64,000 nucleotides of DNA. Origin: Sequoia sempervirens. Lineage: Eukaryota; Streptophyta; Pinopsida; Cupressales; Cupressaceae. A program made the translations under genes and the position numbers. The stretch is from NCBI GenBank assembly GCA_007258455.2, contig VDFB02000001.1, forward strand, positions 16,126,322-16,190,321. Reading direction: 5' to 3'. The stretch's first letter is position 1, and each line of letters begins with the position of its first letter. Under the pieces are notes generated by a model. The model did no database searches. It saw nothing but the letters and a program-made list of their open reading frames with translations, and was not told where the DNA came from. This document shows positions 1 to 11,445 of this stretch, piece after piece.

Positions 1-545
1 AGAAAGAACCCTAAGATGGAAAAAAATGGAGATTAATGGGATGAAAGATAAGTGATGCAAGTGGACAATTTAAAAAAATATGAAGACCTTTTTTCCTAGA
101 ATATTTACTAACCTAAAAGGTATAAAAGAAGAGGTAGGAACCATGCAGATAGAACTAAAAGAAGGATCCAAACCATAAAGGAAAATAAAATATTAGTTAC
201 TTAAAACCTCAATGTCAAAACAAGAGTTGAGATAAAATTAGAAAAAATGTTAGTAGGAGGGTGAAGCCACAATAGTGGTTTACAATTTGATGGAGGAAGG
301 AAAACTGAGAAAAAATGACCCCATGGCAAAAAAAATGGTTTTAGGGGTTCAAATGAACCTACAAGTTTGACGAACCAAAAAGGGGTTTCGAACTAGGGTT
401 CGAGTGAACCCATTAATTACTGGGCCCACATTTTCCACCCAAAAAAATAAAAGGGAATGCATATTGAAGGGGTTCATGAACCATTCGATGAACCCTAGGT
501 TCAAACCCCTAGGGGTTCTATAAACCCCCTTATTCCTCATTCTGA
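1..545 (-). repeat. Dispersed repeat R1, inverted copy, truncated by window edge
   Basis: The whole stretch matches the reverse complement of about 38405-38950 with only scattered differences. It carries several short inverted repeats of the form GGTTC-N(3-6)-GAACC (for example around 345-355, 395-410 and 470-500). It has no credible gene. Near 545 it switches abruptly into LTR sequence of the element at 40.3-51.3 kb, with a few bases of microhomology (TTCT). Confidence 0.75.
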
Positions 546-889
546 GATTAGACAAAGAGGAACTTCGTTATTCTGACGCATTAATATTAGAGTTATTTTT
601 CATTTTAGAGTCATATTGTCATAGGCATAGGCATAATATTATATTTAAATCCTTAAAAAGAAGCTTGTGTAGGACTTTGAGTATTTATTTTTAGTTGCTC
701 CACATTTGTCGGGGGGCGATATGTAGGTTAGAGAATTTACTATCAAGGTGAATCATGGAAACTCTTACAGGAGCGAGCCGTATGGGTTTGTTCTTATTTT
801 TGCAGTTTCATTGTTCTTGATAGGTTCTTTGGGTTTCATATGCTTTATTGATATTTAATAAACTAACCTGAAATTTACCCTTAGATACA
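546..889 (+). repeat. LTR fragment (R-U5 side) of the pol-less element
   Basis: It is colinear with the left ends of the LTRs at 40314-41503 and 49830-51279 (reverse complement). It ends ...CTTAGATACA at 889, with the CA terminus expected of an LTR, directly followed by a primer-binding site. The U3 half with the AT-rich palindromes is missing. Confidence 0.75.
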
Positions 890-890
890 T

Positions 891-905
891 TGGTGAATCC
901 GACAT
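891..905 (+). promoter_or_regulatory. Primer binding site, tRNA-Trp type (two mismatches)
   Basis: TGGTGAATCCGACAT lies one base after the LTR end. It differs at two positions from the site in the full element (49814-49828), which is complementary to the 3' end of plant tRNA-Trp as I recall that tRNA. Both changes are C/G to T/A transitions, as expected for decay by cytosine methylation. Confidence 0.6.
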
Positions 906-2174
906 ATTTGGACAAATTTTGAGCAATTTTGGAGTTGGATTCTTTTTGTTTCAGGTTTTGTTGCGGGTTTGCATCATTTGGATAAGCTTCATGAACCAAG
1001 ATTAGGCCCATGCTTTCAAACAGCCTCGTGAACTTCCTCCACAAATTTCCCTATAGCTTAGGGGACTAACATCAAAACTTTCCTTCCAAAATCATCATCC
1101 ATTTCTTAATTTTATAAATTTTTGCGCTATTTTCACTTAGAAAAAATCAATTCGAGGAGAAAATTAATTTTAGATATATTTTACATTTCTAAGGGAAATC
1201 TATCCGAGGTGCAACATAGGTTTGTGTTCTTTATGTTTTAATTGGATGCACAATTTGTAGATCAAACAACGGATCTTTAAAATTAGGGTTCAAAAAAATA
1301 CTTCTTATATCTCTAAGCGGTTGTGAATCTCTAAAAATTTGGAGTTGGGATAACATCAAAACACCTCAATCAAAATCAAATTTGCTTTTAAAGAGGATGG
1401 TTTTACCGTAATTTTTTTTTATAGAATTTTGATTTTTCCCTTAAAAAATAATTTGGTCTAAAATCCATAAATTTTTAGATTTCTTTACATTTTTAGAAAG
1501 CTCTTGAATTTTTAGATAGGAAGTATTCTCTATATTTTTAATTTTATTATCAAAAACATTTCCAAAAATCAGATTTGTCTTGACTAGCTAACCCTCTAAT
1601 AGTAGTGATCAATTATCTTGTTAGGGTTTTGGCTTTGTTGTTGGTTTTGTGCATGTACAGAAAATAAACACTTCAAAGGACACATTGGATCAAGTGGAAA
1701 AAAATGACGCACCTGATTGGTAAATTTTTTAGGTTTATATTTTCAATTTACAACCTTCTTTCATGATTTTATTTTCGCTAATCTTTTATTTTCTATGTGT
1801 CTTGAGGAGTTAACGAAGTTTTTGCAGATCAATAGTCGAAGATCATTATCAAAATACTAATGAATATTTTTGTAGAAATCATGTTGAAGACCCTAGTTAA
1901 ATTTTTGAAACTGATTGTCTGGTAGTGTAGCAAATCTTTCACTTGGATTAAAATTAACAAGTGTCTACTGTGTTTGGTGTGAAAGCACATTTGTGTTATT
2001 ACCCTCACGATTTGGTATATCGAAGTATCCTCTCCCCTTGTGCATCCGTACGATCTTGGGTGTAAGAGAAATGGTTACTGACTCTAGAACATGGGCATGT
2101 TCTGGTGGGAAAAAGTACTCACCCCAGGATGACTCAGATCGGTAGCACCCTAAACCCGAGGGACTTCCAGCCGC

Positions 2175-2184
2175 TATATAAAAG
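2175..2184 (+). promoter_or_regulatory. TATA-like box inside the element leader
   Basis: TATATAAAAG lies about 1.28 kb downstream of the LTR. The same box is kept in the full copy (48512-48521, minus strand). It could be an internal promoter, or chance in AT-rich DNA; only its conservation between the two copies supports it. Confidence 0.3.
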
Positions 2185-3414
2185 TGGATTCTTGGGGAAA
2201 GCCCAAGAATCACGCATATGGTTCTGATGAGATGGATCCAAAAGGGGAATCTCGTCACATGGATCATGCCCTACAAATGGAATGCCCTTACTAAACACCT
2301 ATTGTTTTAGAGGCCAACCATTTTTCAGTCGTTGCTTGATATAGTGCAGGGTATAGTATCATGCCCAAAGACACTCACTACTGATCCCCTTGAGTAGAGA
2401 TAGAAATTATTGGGAAGTGATTACCCAAGAATCTAAAGTTGGTGTGCCTGAATGACGTTAATGAGCCGTGGAGGGGAGCTAGTGCCACCAAACTTCTAAG
2501 TTATCTGCTCTTGAGAAGGAAAGGTGTTTAGCACCAATCCGGGGTATATCGGTGGGCTATATCAAGTATACAAACCCTTGGCCTATTGGCCTATTAGGGT
2601 CATGATTGTCTCATGTGCGTTTTCTTACACCAAAACATTGTGCTTGTCAAGTGTTTTATGGATTTTCAAACAATATACAGAACATTCACAAATTTGGACA
2701 CAAATAATCGACCTTAGACAACTTAGAATTTTCAACAAAACATAAAAAAAACAATCTCAGTCTATTGTCAAGCACTTTTTTCTAAGAGGTCTTTGTTAGA
2801 AATCAGCTTTGAAATTACTCAAAACATCCATCATTTGCATTCACTAGATTGCATCTTAACCATAGGTTTAATTTTTCAAATCTTAGTCGCATTCCCTAGG
2901 TGTCATAATCATCATTTCCAACATAAACTTATCTTTAGGTCTCATCTTGAAAGACTTTGGATTAGGCTAACTCACCATACTTTGCAAAACCATTGTTTCA
3001 AAACTAGGTTATCCTGGGACTTAGTCATTATTCCTCTTTTTGGTCATTGTCATTTTTGTGAGAACCTCCAACTCAATAGTCTAGTTAGGCAGGCTCACTC
3101 GTCATTTCGACCTTGTCATTTAGTCCCCTTGGCAAGTCCTTTGATAACCTAAATTAAGACATAAGTCAAGCTTTGAGTGGTTAGGAAAACATTTCTCCAA
3201 ATATTGTCCATCTTAGTGCTCATTTTGCACCTAGACTTTGCATCATAGTCCTCATTTGGCATCTAGACTTTGCATTGGTCATTTTCCTTAGTCAACATTT
3301 TCATATTAGTCTTCATTGTCACCTTGGCATTTGGCATCATTTCTTGAAAATTTTATCACCTTGCATTAGTCATTTCCCTTAGACAAATGTCATTATCACT
3401 CTGCATTTAACATC

Positions 3415-3798
3415 ATGACATCCACCACCTTGTCTTCCCTTCAACAAAATATTGATAGGCTTGCTAGCAGTAAAGTTGAATACCAGTTACTCTATAGAGG
3501 TCAATACCAACAAGCCTTCAACTTTAAGAGACAATTCCTCAAAACCAAAAATCAATGCCCTTCGTACCAACAATCCATGAGTCCTGGTCCTCCATTTGTC
3601 TATCCTCACTACCAAAAGTCACTTAACACCATCCATGGCATTAGTCCACAACAAACATCCATTAATCACCCTTATCCTAACTTTGACAAGGGAAACCAAC
3701 TGTCCACTAGTCCATATCAAGTCTCCACGTCATATGCTAGTCCTTCACCTATCAATCTTGTCCAATTCTACATGCCTTTCATTTTGTCATTTCCTTAA
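3415..3798 (+). CDS. Chimeric 127-aa ORF: N-terminus of the repeat ORF joined to unrelated sequence
   Basis: The start MTSTTLSSLQQNIDRL is identical to the ORF at 46450-47280 (minus), and the first ~121 residues differ at only three positions. After residue ~121 the homology stops at a junction (about 3777), and the last six codons come from the segment that matches 34.94-35.15 kb, so the protein lacks the 15-residue repeat domain. The visible part is rich in Gln, Ser, Tyr and Pro and has no domain I recognise. The reading frame is open and start-to-stop, but it is almost certainly a broken fragment. Confidence 0.45.
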   Translation: MTSTTLSSLQQNIDRLASSKVEYQLLYRGQYQQAFNFKRQFLKTKNQCPSYQQSMSPGPPFVYPHYQKSLNTIHGISPQQTSINHPYPNFDKGNQLSTSPYQVSTSYASPSPINLVQFYMPFILSFP

Positions 3799-3993
3799 AT
3801 TGAATCCATTTCCAATTGTATTTGTTCCATGGAAATTTTCTTAAGTTCAAGAATCAATATTTATGTCATTTGAAAGTTCTACTCCACTTACAGAATCATG
3901 TCTCTCACTTTTTTTTCTTGCATACATAACCTCCACTTATATAGCATCATCTCTCACTTATATACCCTCTACCCTCAACCCTAATCCCTCTAC
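3778..3993 (-). repeat. Inverted copy of the satellite junction at 34939-35153
   Basis: The segment equals the reverse complement of 34939-35153 with a few differences. It runs from unique-looking sequence (opposite 35.1 kb) into the telomere-like minisatellite (CCCTCTACCCTCAACCCTAA...), where the sequence stops at the gap. Confidence 0.75.
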
Positions 3994-4093
3994 NNNNNNN
4001 NNNNNNNNNNNNNNNNNNNNNNNNNNNNNNNNNNNNNNNNNNNNNNNNNNNNNNNNNNNNNNNNNNNNNNNNNNNNNNNNNNNNNNNNNNNNN
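3994..4093. other. Assembly gap of exactly 100 N
   Basis: A run of 100 N is the usual placeholder for a gap of unknown size. The left edge lies in telomere-like minisatellite and the right edge inside a chromovirus gag, so the two sides need not be adjacent in the genome. Confidence 0.99.
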
Positions 4094-5162
4094 GAGGAAT
4101 TGCTGCTAGATTAGATGCAATCGAAATGACCCAAAGAAGAGGTTGACCAGTTGATGATGTGAGTGATGAAGAGGTAGAAGTATAGGAAGAAAGGGAAAGA
4201 GATGATCATCTTGGTTTGGATCAGGGAGAAGAGAGGTTCATAAGATCCTAACTAGAGAAAACACAAAACCACATTTCAATCCACCAGATTATAGAGGTAA
4301 GTTGGATTCAGATGAATTGCTTGATTGGATAACAAAGATGGAAAAGTATTTTGATTTTGAAGGTACCACTGAAGACAAGAAGGTGAAATTTTCTTGTACA
4401 AAGTTGAAAGGACATGCATCCCTTTGGTGGGAATATTTGCAGACATATAGGTAAAGAAGAGGAAAGGAGAAGATAAAACCATGTGATCAGATGGTGAATA
4501 AGTTGTAAACAAAGTTTATGCCTACAAATTATCAAATTAGTTTGTTTCAAAGTTTGCAAAATTTGAAGCACAAGGATTCAAGTGTGATAGAGTATACCGA
4601 GGAGTTCTACAAGTTGAACATCATATCTGGACATTCAGAGGATGATATCGAGCAAGTAGCTAGATATGTGAATGGTTTGAGGTCATCTATATAGGATGAG
4701 ATTAGTTTGATTAAGTTGCAGAGTGTGGAGGAGGCATACCAATGTTCCCTAAAATCAGAAGAGAAGCTGAATAAGAAACATGAGTAGAGATAGAGAGGAA
4801 GAGGTGGAAGATTTCAAAGAGGAAGAACTTTTACTAGAGGAGGAAGATGACCTTTTGTAGATCAGAATAAAGATAAGTAAGTCAGTAAGAATGATAATTT
4901 GTACCATAGAGGTGATGGAAACTCTTACCAAAGAGGAGGATATGGTGGTTACAAGAATGAAGGTTATAGCAGGGATGATAGTGGACAAGAGAAAAGAGTA
5001 TTCAAGGGAACTTGTTTTAAATGTGGTGGGGAAGGACATAAAGCATTTGAATGCAATCAGAGAGAGACAAGTAGAAAAAAAATAAAAATAGAAGAACAAC
5101 CTTTGTGGAGGAAGATCATGCGGGATTATATAAAAAACCGCAAGATGGAGAAGTGTTGGTGA
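4094..5162 (+). pseudogene. gag: gag of the chromovirus, with CCHC zinc knuckle
   Basis: The translated frames give an acidic N-terminal part, then the capsid-like region (HFNPPDYRGK, LDWITKMEKYFDF, LKGHASLWWEYLQTY, then VIEYTEEFYKL and VARYVNGLRSSI), an Arg/Gly-rich stretch, and the nucleic-acid-binding knuckle CFKCGGEGHKAFEC at about 5019-5060. In this family gag packages the RNA in virus-like particles. At least six stops interrupt the frame. The start codon is not in the assembled sequence. Confidence 0.85.
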
Positions 5163-5194
5163 AAAGAAGAGTATTGTGTCAAAGTGAGGTGGAG

Positions 5195-5700
5195 CAGGAA
5201 CCGTTGCAAAGAAAGAATTTGTTTCAGACCAGATGCAAGGTAGCTGGTAAATGTTGTACAGTGATTGTTGATAGTGGAAGCTCTAAGAACCTAGTTTCTG
5301 AAGAAATGGTGACCAAATTGAATTTGGAAAGATTGAAACACCTGAAGCCCTATTAGATACAGTGGATTCAAGATGAGCATAAGATATTGGTAAGTGAACA
5401 ATGTTTGGTGAAATTGAAGATAGGAAATTACCATGATGAAGTTTTGTGTGATATCATGCCTATGGATGTATGCCATGTTTTGTTGGGAAGGCCTTGGTAG
5501 TATGATAGATAGGCTATTCATGATGGAAAGAAGAATACATATACCATTGTTGCTAATGGGATGAAGCAAACTATGTTGCCCTTGGAAGATGTTCCTAAGG
5601 TTGAGGTTTGTATGAGTGCTAGAATTTGTTTAGTTGATGGAAGGATATTTCTGGATGGATTGAGACATGAGAACATGTGATATTCCTTGGTTCCTAAGAA
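5195..5700 (+). pseudogene. Aspartic protease domain of the chromovirus
   Basis: The region reads CKVAGKCCTVIVDSGSSKNLVS, with the DSG active-site triad at about 5269-5277, and later ICHVLLGRPW-type sequence (VCHVLLGRPW near 5470-5500), the second hallmark of this protease. It cleaves the gag-pol polyprotein in active relatives. Stops at about 5355, 5500 and 5510, among others, break the frame. Confidence 0.8.
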
Positions 5701-5736
5701 GGTTGAAGACTATAACAACTAGAGGAGATAAAGGAG

Positions 5737-7065
5737 TTGCTGACAAAGTATGAGGATATGATTTTAGATAATGTACCTAATGGATTACCACCTGTGAGGA
5801 GTATTAGTCATTGCATGGATCTGATTCTTGGAGCTAGTTTGCCTAATAAAGTAGCACACCTGATGACACCTATAGAGAATGAAGAGTTGAATAGACAAGT
5901 GCAAGAGTTGTTGAGGAAGGGTTTGATTAGAGAAAGCTTAAGTTCTTGTGCAGTACCTACTATATTAGCACCTAAGAAGGATGGAGAATGGAGGATGTGT
6001 ACAGATTCTAGAGCCATAAACAAGATCATGGTGAAGTATAGATCTCCTTTTCCCCAGATGGATGAAATTATGGATTGTTTGAGTGGAGCTAAATACTTTA
6101 CAAAGATAGATTTGAAGAGTGGATATCATCAAATCAAAATTAGAGAAGGGGATGAGTGGAAGACAACATTCAAGACAAATGAAGGATTGTATGAGTGGTT
6201 GGTGATGCCTTTTGGACTAACCAATGCACTGCGTACTTTCATGAGGCTGATGAATGAGGTATTGAAGAAATTCTTGGGTAAGTTTGTGATTGTTTACCTG
6301 GATGACATCTTGATTTTCAGTAAGAGTAGAGAAGAAAATTTGTTGCATATAAGACAAGTTTTGCAGAGGTTGAGAGAAGAGCACTTGTTGATAAACATTA
6401 AGAAGTGTAGTTTCATGAAGGAGGAATTGGTATGTCTAGGATTTGTGATATTTGTGGATGCATTGAATATGGATCCTGAGAAGGTAAGAGAAATTGATGA
6501 ATGGCCTACACCAGATAGCATTGGAGAGGTAAGATCATTTCATGGATTGGCTAGTTTCTACTAAAATTTCATTAGGAATGTCAGTTCTATTTGCAATCCT
6601 ATGACATAAATAATGAGAGGAGATAATAAGCATTTTAGGTGGACATCTGGAGCAGATAAATTTTTTGAGTTGTTGAAACAAAAGGTGACTGAGCAGCTTG
6701 TATTAGCTTTACCAGACTTTAATAAGGTATTTTAGGTAGATTTTGATGTAAGTGGAAATGCAATTGGAGTAGTATTAAGTCAAGAAGGAAGACTAGTAGC
6801 TTATTTTATTGAGATTGAATGATGTTAGGAGAAGATATTTAGTGTATGATTAGGAGTTCTATGCCATAGTTCAAGCCTTGAAGAAGTGGAGACATTACTT
6901 GTTGCCTAAGGAGTTTGTGTTGTATACAGATCATCAGGCTTTGCAATATTTGAACAGTCAAGGTAAGTTGAATCAGAGGACACATGAGATGGGTGGAATT
7001 CTTGCAGTCATATGTTTATTTTGAAGCATAGGAGTGGAAATTCAAATAGAGTTGTTGATGCTTTG
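5737..7065 (+). pseudogene. Reverse transcriptase and RNase H of the chromovirus
   Basis: The 275-codon open block 5737-6564 contains the RT fingers and palm: WRMCTDSRAINKI, FTKIDLKSGYHQIKI (first catalytic Asp), VMPFGLTNA and the catalytic YLDDILIFS box at about 6292-6318. After the stop at 6562-6564 the same frame continues through the connection domain. The RNase H start follows (FDVSGNAIGVVLSQ near 6745), then a frameshift near 6823, then [14 protein letters not shown] near 6920-6962. All RT motifs look intact, but the frame is broken by stops, so it is inactive. Confidence 0.9.
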
Positions 7066-9648
7066 AGTAGAAGGAATTTATTGATGAAGATGAGAGTGGA
7101 GGTATTAGGCTTTGCTGAATTAAAGAACTTGTATGAGGAAGACCCAGATTTTGTAGAACCTTGGAGAGCTTGTAAAGAACCAGTGTTGGAGGATAGGAGT
7201 CAATGGTTGGATTATTTCATTCAAGAGAATATGTTGTTCAGAGGAAATCAATTGTGTATACCCTAAAGTTCAATGAGGGATAACTTGGTGAAAGAAAAGC
7301 ATAGTGGAGGATTGTTAGGACACTTTGGAATTGATAAGACAATAGTGTTGATGCCAAAAATTGGCAAGGTAATAGCCCTTTGTGGGAAACTCAGTTTATG
7401 GGGGACTTATTTCGCTAAAATGAGTGACCTTCAAATTTTTAAAGAAGTCGGCTTCTTCTGTAATTGGGGTTTTGGAATGGGAAAATGAAGCAAATATAAA
7501 AATAAAGAATCTAACTAAGATGATGTGCCAAAATTTAGATAAAAGGCACGATAAACCTATCTTTTAGATATGATCTAAGGGCCCACTTAGCAATTGACCA
7601 TGTCCTAGAATAATAGAATTTAAGGATTGCATCATGAACAACTCATTCAATGACATAAAATAATTATCACACCCATTTAGTGAAAGGAAGAGTCAAATGA
7701 CATGATCTAAACTAGTAAACTTGCATTCAAATTATAGAAGTATGACAAATGAACCATTCAAACAATAATGGAACAGTGTAAAGTTTATCAATAGCATAAG
7801 AAAATAGAGAGGCCAAACAGTGGCATAGTCTGTGAGTTCTTGCAATAATCTAAATAATAAAAGGCATGGTGTCTTTCCACAATCATGTAATTCTTAAGAC
7901 TAGTAGAGCTTAGAAAACATTTAACATGTAATCCTTGAACTTGGAACTCTCAAACCTTGAACAAAGAGAAGTATTTATAGTGAGCCTTCCACCACCTGGT
8001 GAGCAACAACCGAAAGGATTCTGAATCTTGAGAAATGATTCCCCTTAGCCGTTGTAACAAAAAATATTCGGGCCATAGCATTTGGTCGCCCTCCATTCAG
8101 GTGCATCCCCTATGAATGATGGCAATGGTCCCAACAAAGTACCATGTAGACAGGAGTCATCTCCTTGGATAGGAAGTTAGAACACCTAGCAACATATCAC
8201 AACTCATTGTTTTCTTCATTTCTTGCGTTAAAGAAGCATGCGATGAAGAGACACGTGGCAGTGTTTCGCTGCCCGCGGCCGATTTACCCTTCCTTCATAG
8301 AAAAATGTTTGCTATAGAAACCACCTGTGGGGCCCACTAAATATTTATGTGAATGGGAGCTACATGGCACGCGAGCGGGGATTGATGAGGAGATGAAAGG
8401 AAGCAATCAAAATAACCTATAGTGAAGACATGTGTGAGCATTTCGGGGGCCGATAGAAGAACAAAGAGATAATTCCTTTAGAGAGTGATGAGTGGACACG
8501 TGGTAGAGGTCGCAGTGACTATTTAAAAGGGGTTGATGAATATTCATTTGAAGGCATGGGCCGGTACTTAGCCAAAAACAAAACCTAAAGGGAGCATGGG
8601 GAATTTTGTATTCACAAGTAGCATTGGTAAGTGAGAATTACTTTTGGCCACAGATTTATAAGGATATTAGGAAATTTGTGCAGAGTTGTAGAGTTTTTCA
8701 ATTTGCAAAAGGGAGTAGTCAGAATGTTGGATTGTATAGCCTTTGACAGTTCCAGAGAGACCTTGGGAGGATATCAGCATGGCTTTCATAATTGGTTTGC
8801 TGAAGACACAGAGAGGTAATGATTTTATATTTGTGGTGGTGGATAGATTTTCTAAAATGGTACATTTGATACCTTGTAAGAAGATAACAAATGCAGTACA
8901 TGTAGTAGACTTATTTTTCAAAGAAGTGGTTAGATTACATGGATTACCTAGGAGTATTGTTTTAGACAGAGATACAAAGTTTGTTGGTTACTTTTGGAGG
9001 ACACTTTGGAAGAAGTTAAAGACAGATTTGAAGTTTAGTTCTACTTTTAACCCACAAACTAACAAATAGTTAGAGGTAGTAAATAGGGGTTTGGGAAATT
9101 TTCTAAGATGCTTGGTTGGAGAGAAGACCAGAAGTTGGGATTTATTCCTTGCACAAGCAGAGTTTGCTTACAATAATTCAGTGAACAAGAGTACATGAAA
9201 GACATCTTTTGAGATTGTTATTGGAGTTCATCCTAGAGGTATATTAGAGTTAAGAGACATCAGTATGGAAGATAAAAGGAGTGCAAAAGCAGAATAATTT
9301 GCAAAACATATGAAGAAAGTGCATACTCAAGTGAAGGAGCAATTGGAAGATATGAACCAAAAGTATAAGGAGAAAGCAGATGAAAAGAGGAGACATAAGG
9401 AGTTCGAAGTTGGAGATGAAGTGATGGTGTATTTGAGAAAGGAAAGATTTCAAGTTGGCACATATAATAAGTTGAAGATGAGGAAGTTTGGACCATGTAA
9501 TATTTTGAAGAAATTTGATTCAAGAAATGCATATGAAGTGGAGTTATTGGATAACATGGATATATCACCTATATTCAACATTGCAGATCTACATCAGTAC
9601 CATGAAGTAGAGTTCAGTGAAGACAACAAAGCAAAATTGGAGAATTAG
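7012..9648 (+). pseudogene. Integrase of the chromovirus, split by an insertion and lacking a catalytic Asp
   Basis: The N-terminal zinc-binding half (HSGGLLGHFGIDKTI, to 7351) is separated by the insert from its continuation (NYFWPQIYKDI, from 8636). The second Cys of the HHCC finger appears lost (CRVFQF). In the core, the first Asp of the D,D-35-E triad is replaced: SMAFIIGL at about 8776 where relatives have SMDFI. The second Asp (DRDTKF, near 8970) and the Glu (LEVVNR, near 9070) remain. The C-terminal part 9310-9648 is an open 112-codon block with the usual [14 protein letters not shown] motif. It would be inactive even without the insertion. Confidence 0.85.
7352..8624. mobile_element. 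~1.27 kb insertion in the integrase, possibly a solo LTR
   Basis: The integrase frame reads cleanly into this block and cleanly out of it, so it is a later insertion. The flanks TAGTGTTG (7344-7351) and TAGCATTG (8617-8624) match at 6 of 8 bases with two transitions, a possible decayed target duplication. It has no long ORF. A TATA-like GTATTTATAGTG lies near 7968-7980, and the GC content rises in 8230-8470. The ends do not show clear terminal inverted repeats. A solo LTR or a non-autonomous DNA element both remain possible. Confidence 0.5.
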
Positions 9649-9831
9649 TTTCCTAAACAATAGTTAGATGAGATTGAAGAAATTCTGGATATCCAAGATG
9701 GGAGGAAAACTCATGGAAGATAGTACAAAGAATATCTTGTGAAGTGGAAAGTCAGACCAGTGGAGGATTCTTCTTGGATTTCTTAGGATGAGGTAGACCG
9801 TTTTGGTTTTCCTTTAGCCCTTGCAAAGTGA
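9649..9831 (+). pseudogene. Chromodomain at the integrase C-terminus
   Basis: After a stop at 9646-9648 the frame continues with EIEEILDIQDGR, YKEYLVKWK, EDSSWIS and ends ALAK-stop at 9831. This is the chromodomain fold (I.D.R...G....YLVKWKG...E.SWE) which directs chromoviruses to modified histones. Here it has two in-frame stops and substitutions in the aromatic cage region. Confidence 0.75.
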
Positions 9832-9857
9832 GGGAATCACTTTTCAAATAACCCCAG

Positions 9858-10620
9858 ATGTCTGATGCAAGAGCATCCTTGGTTCTTAGCAATCTTGCAT
9901 CAACCAAAAATATTTTCTTTCAATTTTGTTCTTGTTCAGTTCTTGTTTAGTTCAATTTGGTGGATTCATCATATTTTCTCACCAGACACTGCAGATCTAT
10001 ATTTACATCATGGACATGTTCATTTTACTTATTCCAAGATTTGGGTGCAATTGGGTCTTTTTCTGGAAAGTTATCAATTCTGGATTTAATGGCAGTTTCT
10101 TGAACCGACACTCGAATAATTTCAAACCTAACGACTAGTTCGATCGCTTGTGGATCTTTCCTGTAACTTGCGGATCCTTACGGTGTGATTCAAATTATTT
10201 CATGGAGTTTCCCTAATCGTAATTATAGGTCCACAGTTCATCCTATGCATTCACCAAAGAGTAATTCAAATTTGAGGCCAACCCATTCATGCGCATGCTA
10301 TATTTTCTTTCATTGGAGATTATAATGATCTTTGGCTGACGCATATGATTGTAGATCTCAAGATGTGATATAAATCATTGTAATAGATCATTAAGAAGGC
10401 ATATTGGAGAAATATAGGTTTTGATATGTAATATTTCAGCTCGTATTAAGGAGCATATAGGAATATTGTATTCTGAGCATGTTGTATTAGGCCTGTGAGC
10501 CGAATCTATAAGCCCAGATGTTGCCGACTAATTGTAATCGAGATTTTTGTTAATGAGATTGTTTGAATATGAATTTTCCTCCAATTTCTATGTTGCTTCT
10601 ATTGTGTAACTCTTGCTTCA
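9858..10620 (+). repeat. Probable 3' LTR of the chromovirus
   Basis: It begins just after the chromodomain with TGTCTGATGCAAGAGCATCC. The same 5' terminal motif recurs on the minus strand at about 29897 and 30976 with continuing similarity (CTTGCATCA-CC-AAAAAT), so it is a family terminus. No second LTR is present, so the right end (about 10560-10620) is a guess. Confidence 0.5.
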
Positions 10621-11440
10621 TGGTCCAAATTGTTCTCTTTGAGGACCCTCCTACCATGGCTGCACCAAATAAGGCACCACACAAAAATGATTTTCCAGCT
10701 TCATGAGACAAGAAAAAATTCGTATGCTTGGAGCTCATGAACAAACAAGATGGCTCCAAAAACATGCAAGTTGTGTTATGTAAGGTGGCCATATAAATGC
10801 TAAATGCAACAACGAGGGATGTTCAAAGGAGTTTTTCTTAGTTCATGTAAGGTCTTTAACTTAGGGAACATTATGCCTAATGTCTCCAAGAGAGGACCAA
10901 TCAAAGAATAAAAGATTCACAACTTAGGGGATGTTGTGTGTCACATCAAGCCACTAAGAGGAATGCAATATGCTAAGAGAGATCATGTAGTTGAAGCACA
11001 TCACACCCAATGTCATCCACAAAGTGAGAAACACATCATATGAAATAAGAAAACTACACCATGAACCATGAAAAAGAAAAATGCAAAATAATAATGCAAA
11101 TGTATGCCCCCACTTTAAATAAATTACTAAACACCATGTTGTGAGCAATTAATTTAAAGTAGAAAATGATAAATGCTAACAATAAAGAAAACACAAGAGC
11201 TAACTTGGAAATCCCTATGCCAATTCATATGTTTCCAAATGAAGCTATGCCATGTGAGAGAAAAAGAAAAGAGAGGGGTTGCCCTCAAAAATAAAAACAC
11301 CAAAGACATAAGGGATCTATGGATTTGGGGACAGTATGTTCTTTGCTGTAATGTTGTTAGATAGCTCAAAACTGTCATCATCCCCCAAATACACATAGAA
11401 CTGGTAGAATTACACAAAGAGAGAGAAAAAAAAGAAAAAA
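10621..11440. other. No gene seen
   Basis: This is AT-rich DNA with short ORFs only and no recognisable domain. It may include the flank or remnants of the chromovirus LTR. Confidence 0.5.
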
Positions 11441-11445
11441 CTTTT

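Larger units (their letters stand above)
546..3777 (+). mobile_element. Truncated copy of the pol-less LTR element (LTR end, PBS, leader, start of repeat ORF)
   Basis: This segment matches the reverse complement of roughly 46921-50190 at very high identity. From left to right it holds the 3' part of an LTR, a primer binding site, a ~2.5 kb leader and the first 121 codons of the repeat-containing ORF. Both ends are abrupt: the LTR lacks its 5' two-thirds at 546 (joined to repeat R1), and the ORF is cut at 3777 where sequence from another locus takes over. It has no gag, RT or integrase. The opposite orientation to the full copy makes the pair a large inverted duplication. It may be a genuine older insertion that was rearranged, or a mis-assembly (see findings). 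Confidence 0.8.
4094..10620 (+). mobile_element. Decayed Ty3/gypsy chromovirus, 5' end lost in gap
   Basis: The domain order is gag with zinc knuckle, aspartic protease, reverse transcriptase, RNase H, integrase, chromodomain, then a probable 3' LTR. That is the standard chromovirus order. The 5' LTR and the start of gag are missing at the gap. Many in-frame stops (TAG/TAA from single changes) and several frameshifts make it non-functional, and a ~1.27 kb insertion (7352-8624) splits the integrase. I cannot assign the clade (Tekay, Reina, Galadriel or CRM) with certainty. Confidence 0.9.

Noticed and set aside
1965..2267. 100-codon minus-strand frame, also at 48429-48731
   Set aside because: It is antisense to the element leader; its conservation equals that of the surrounding non-coding DNA, so it gives no separate evidence of a gene.
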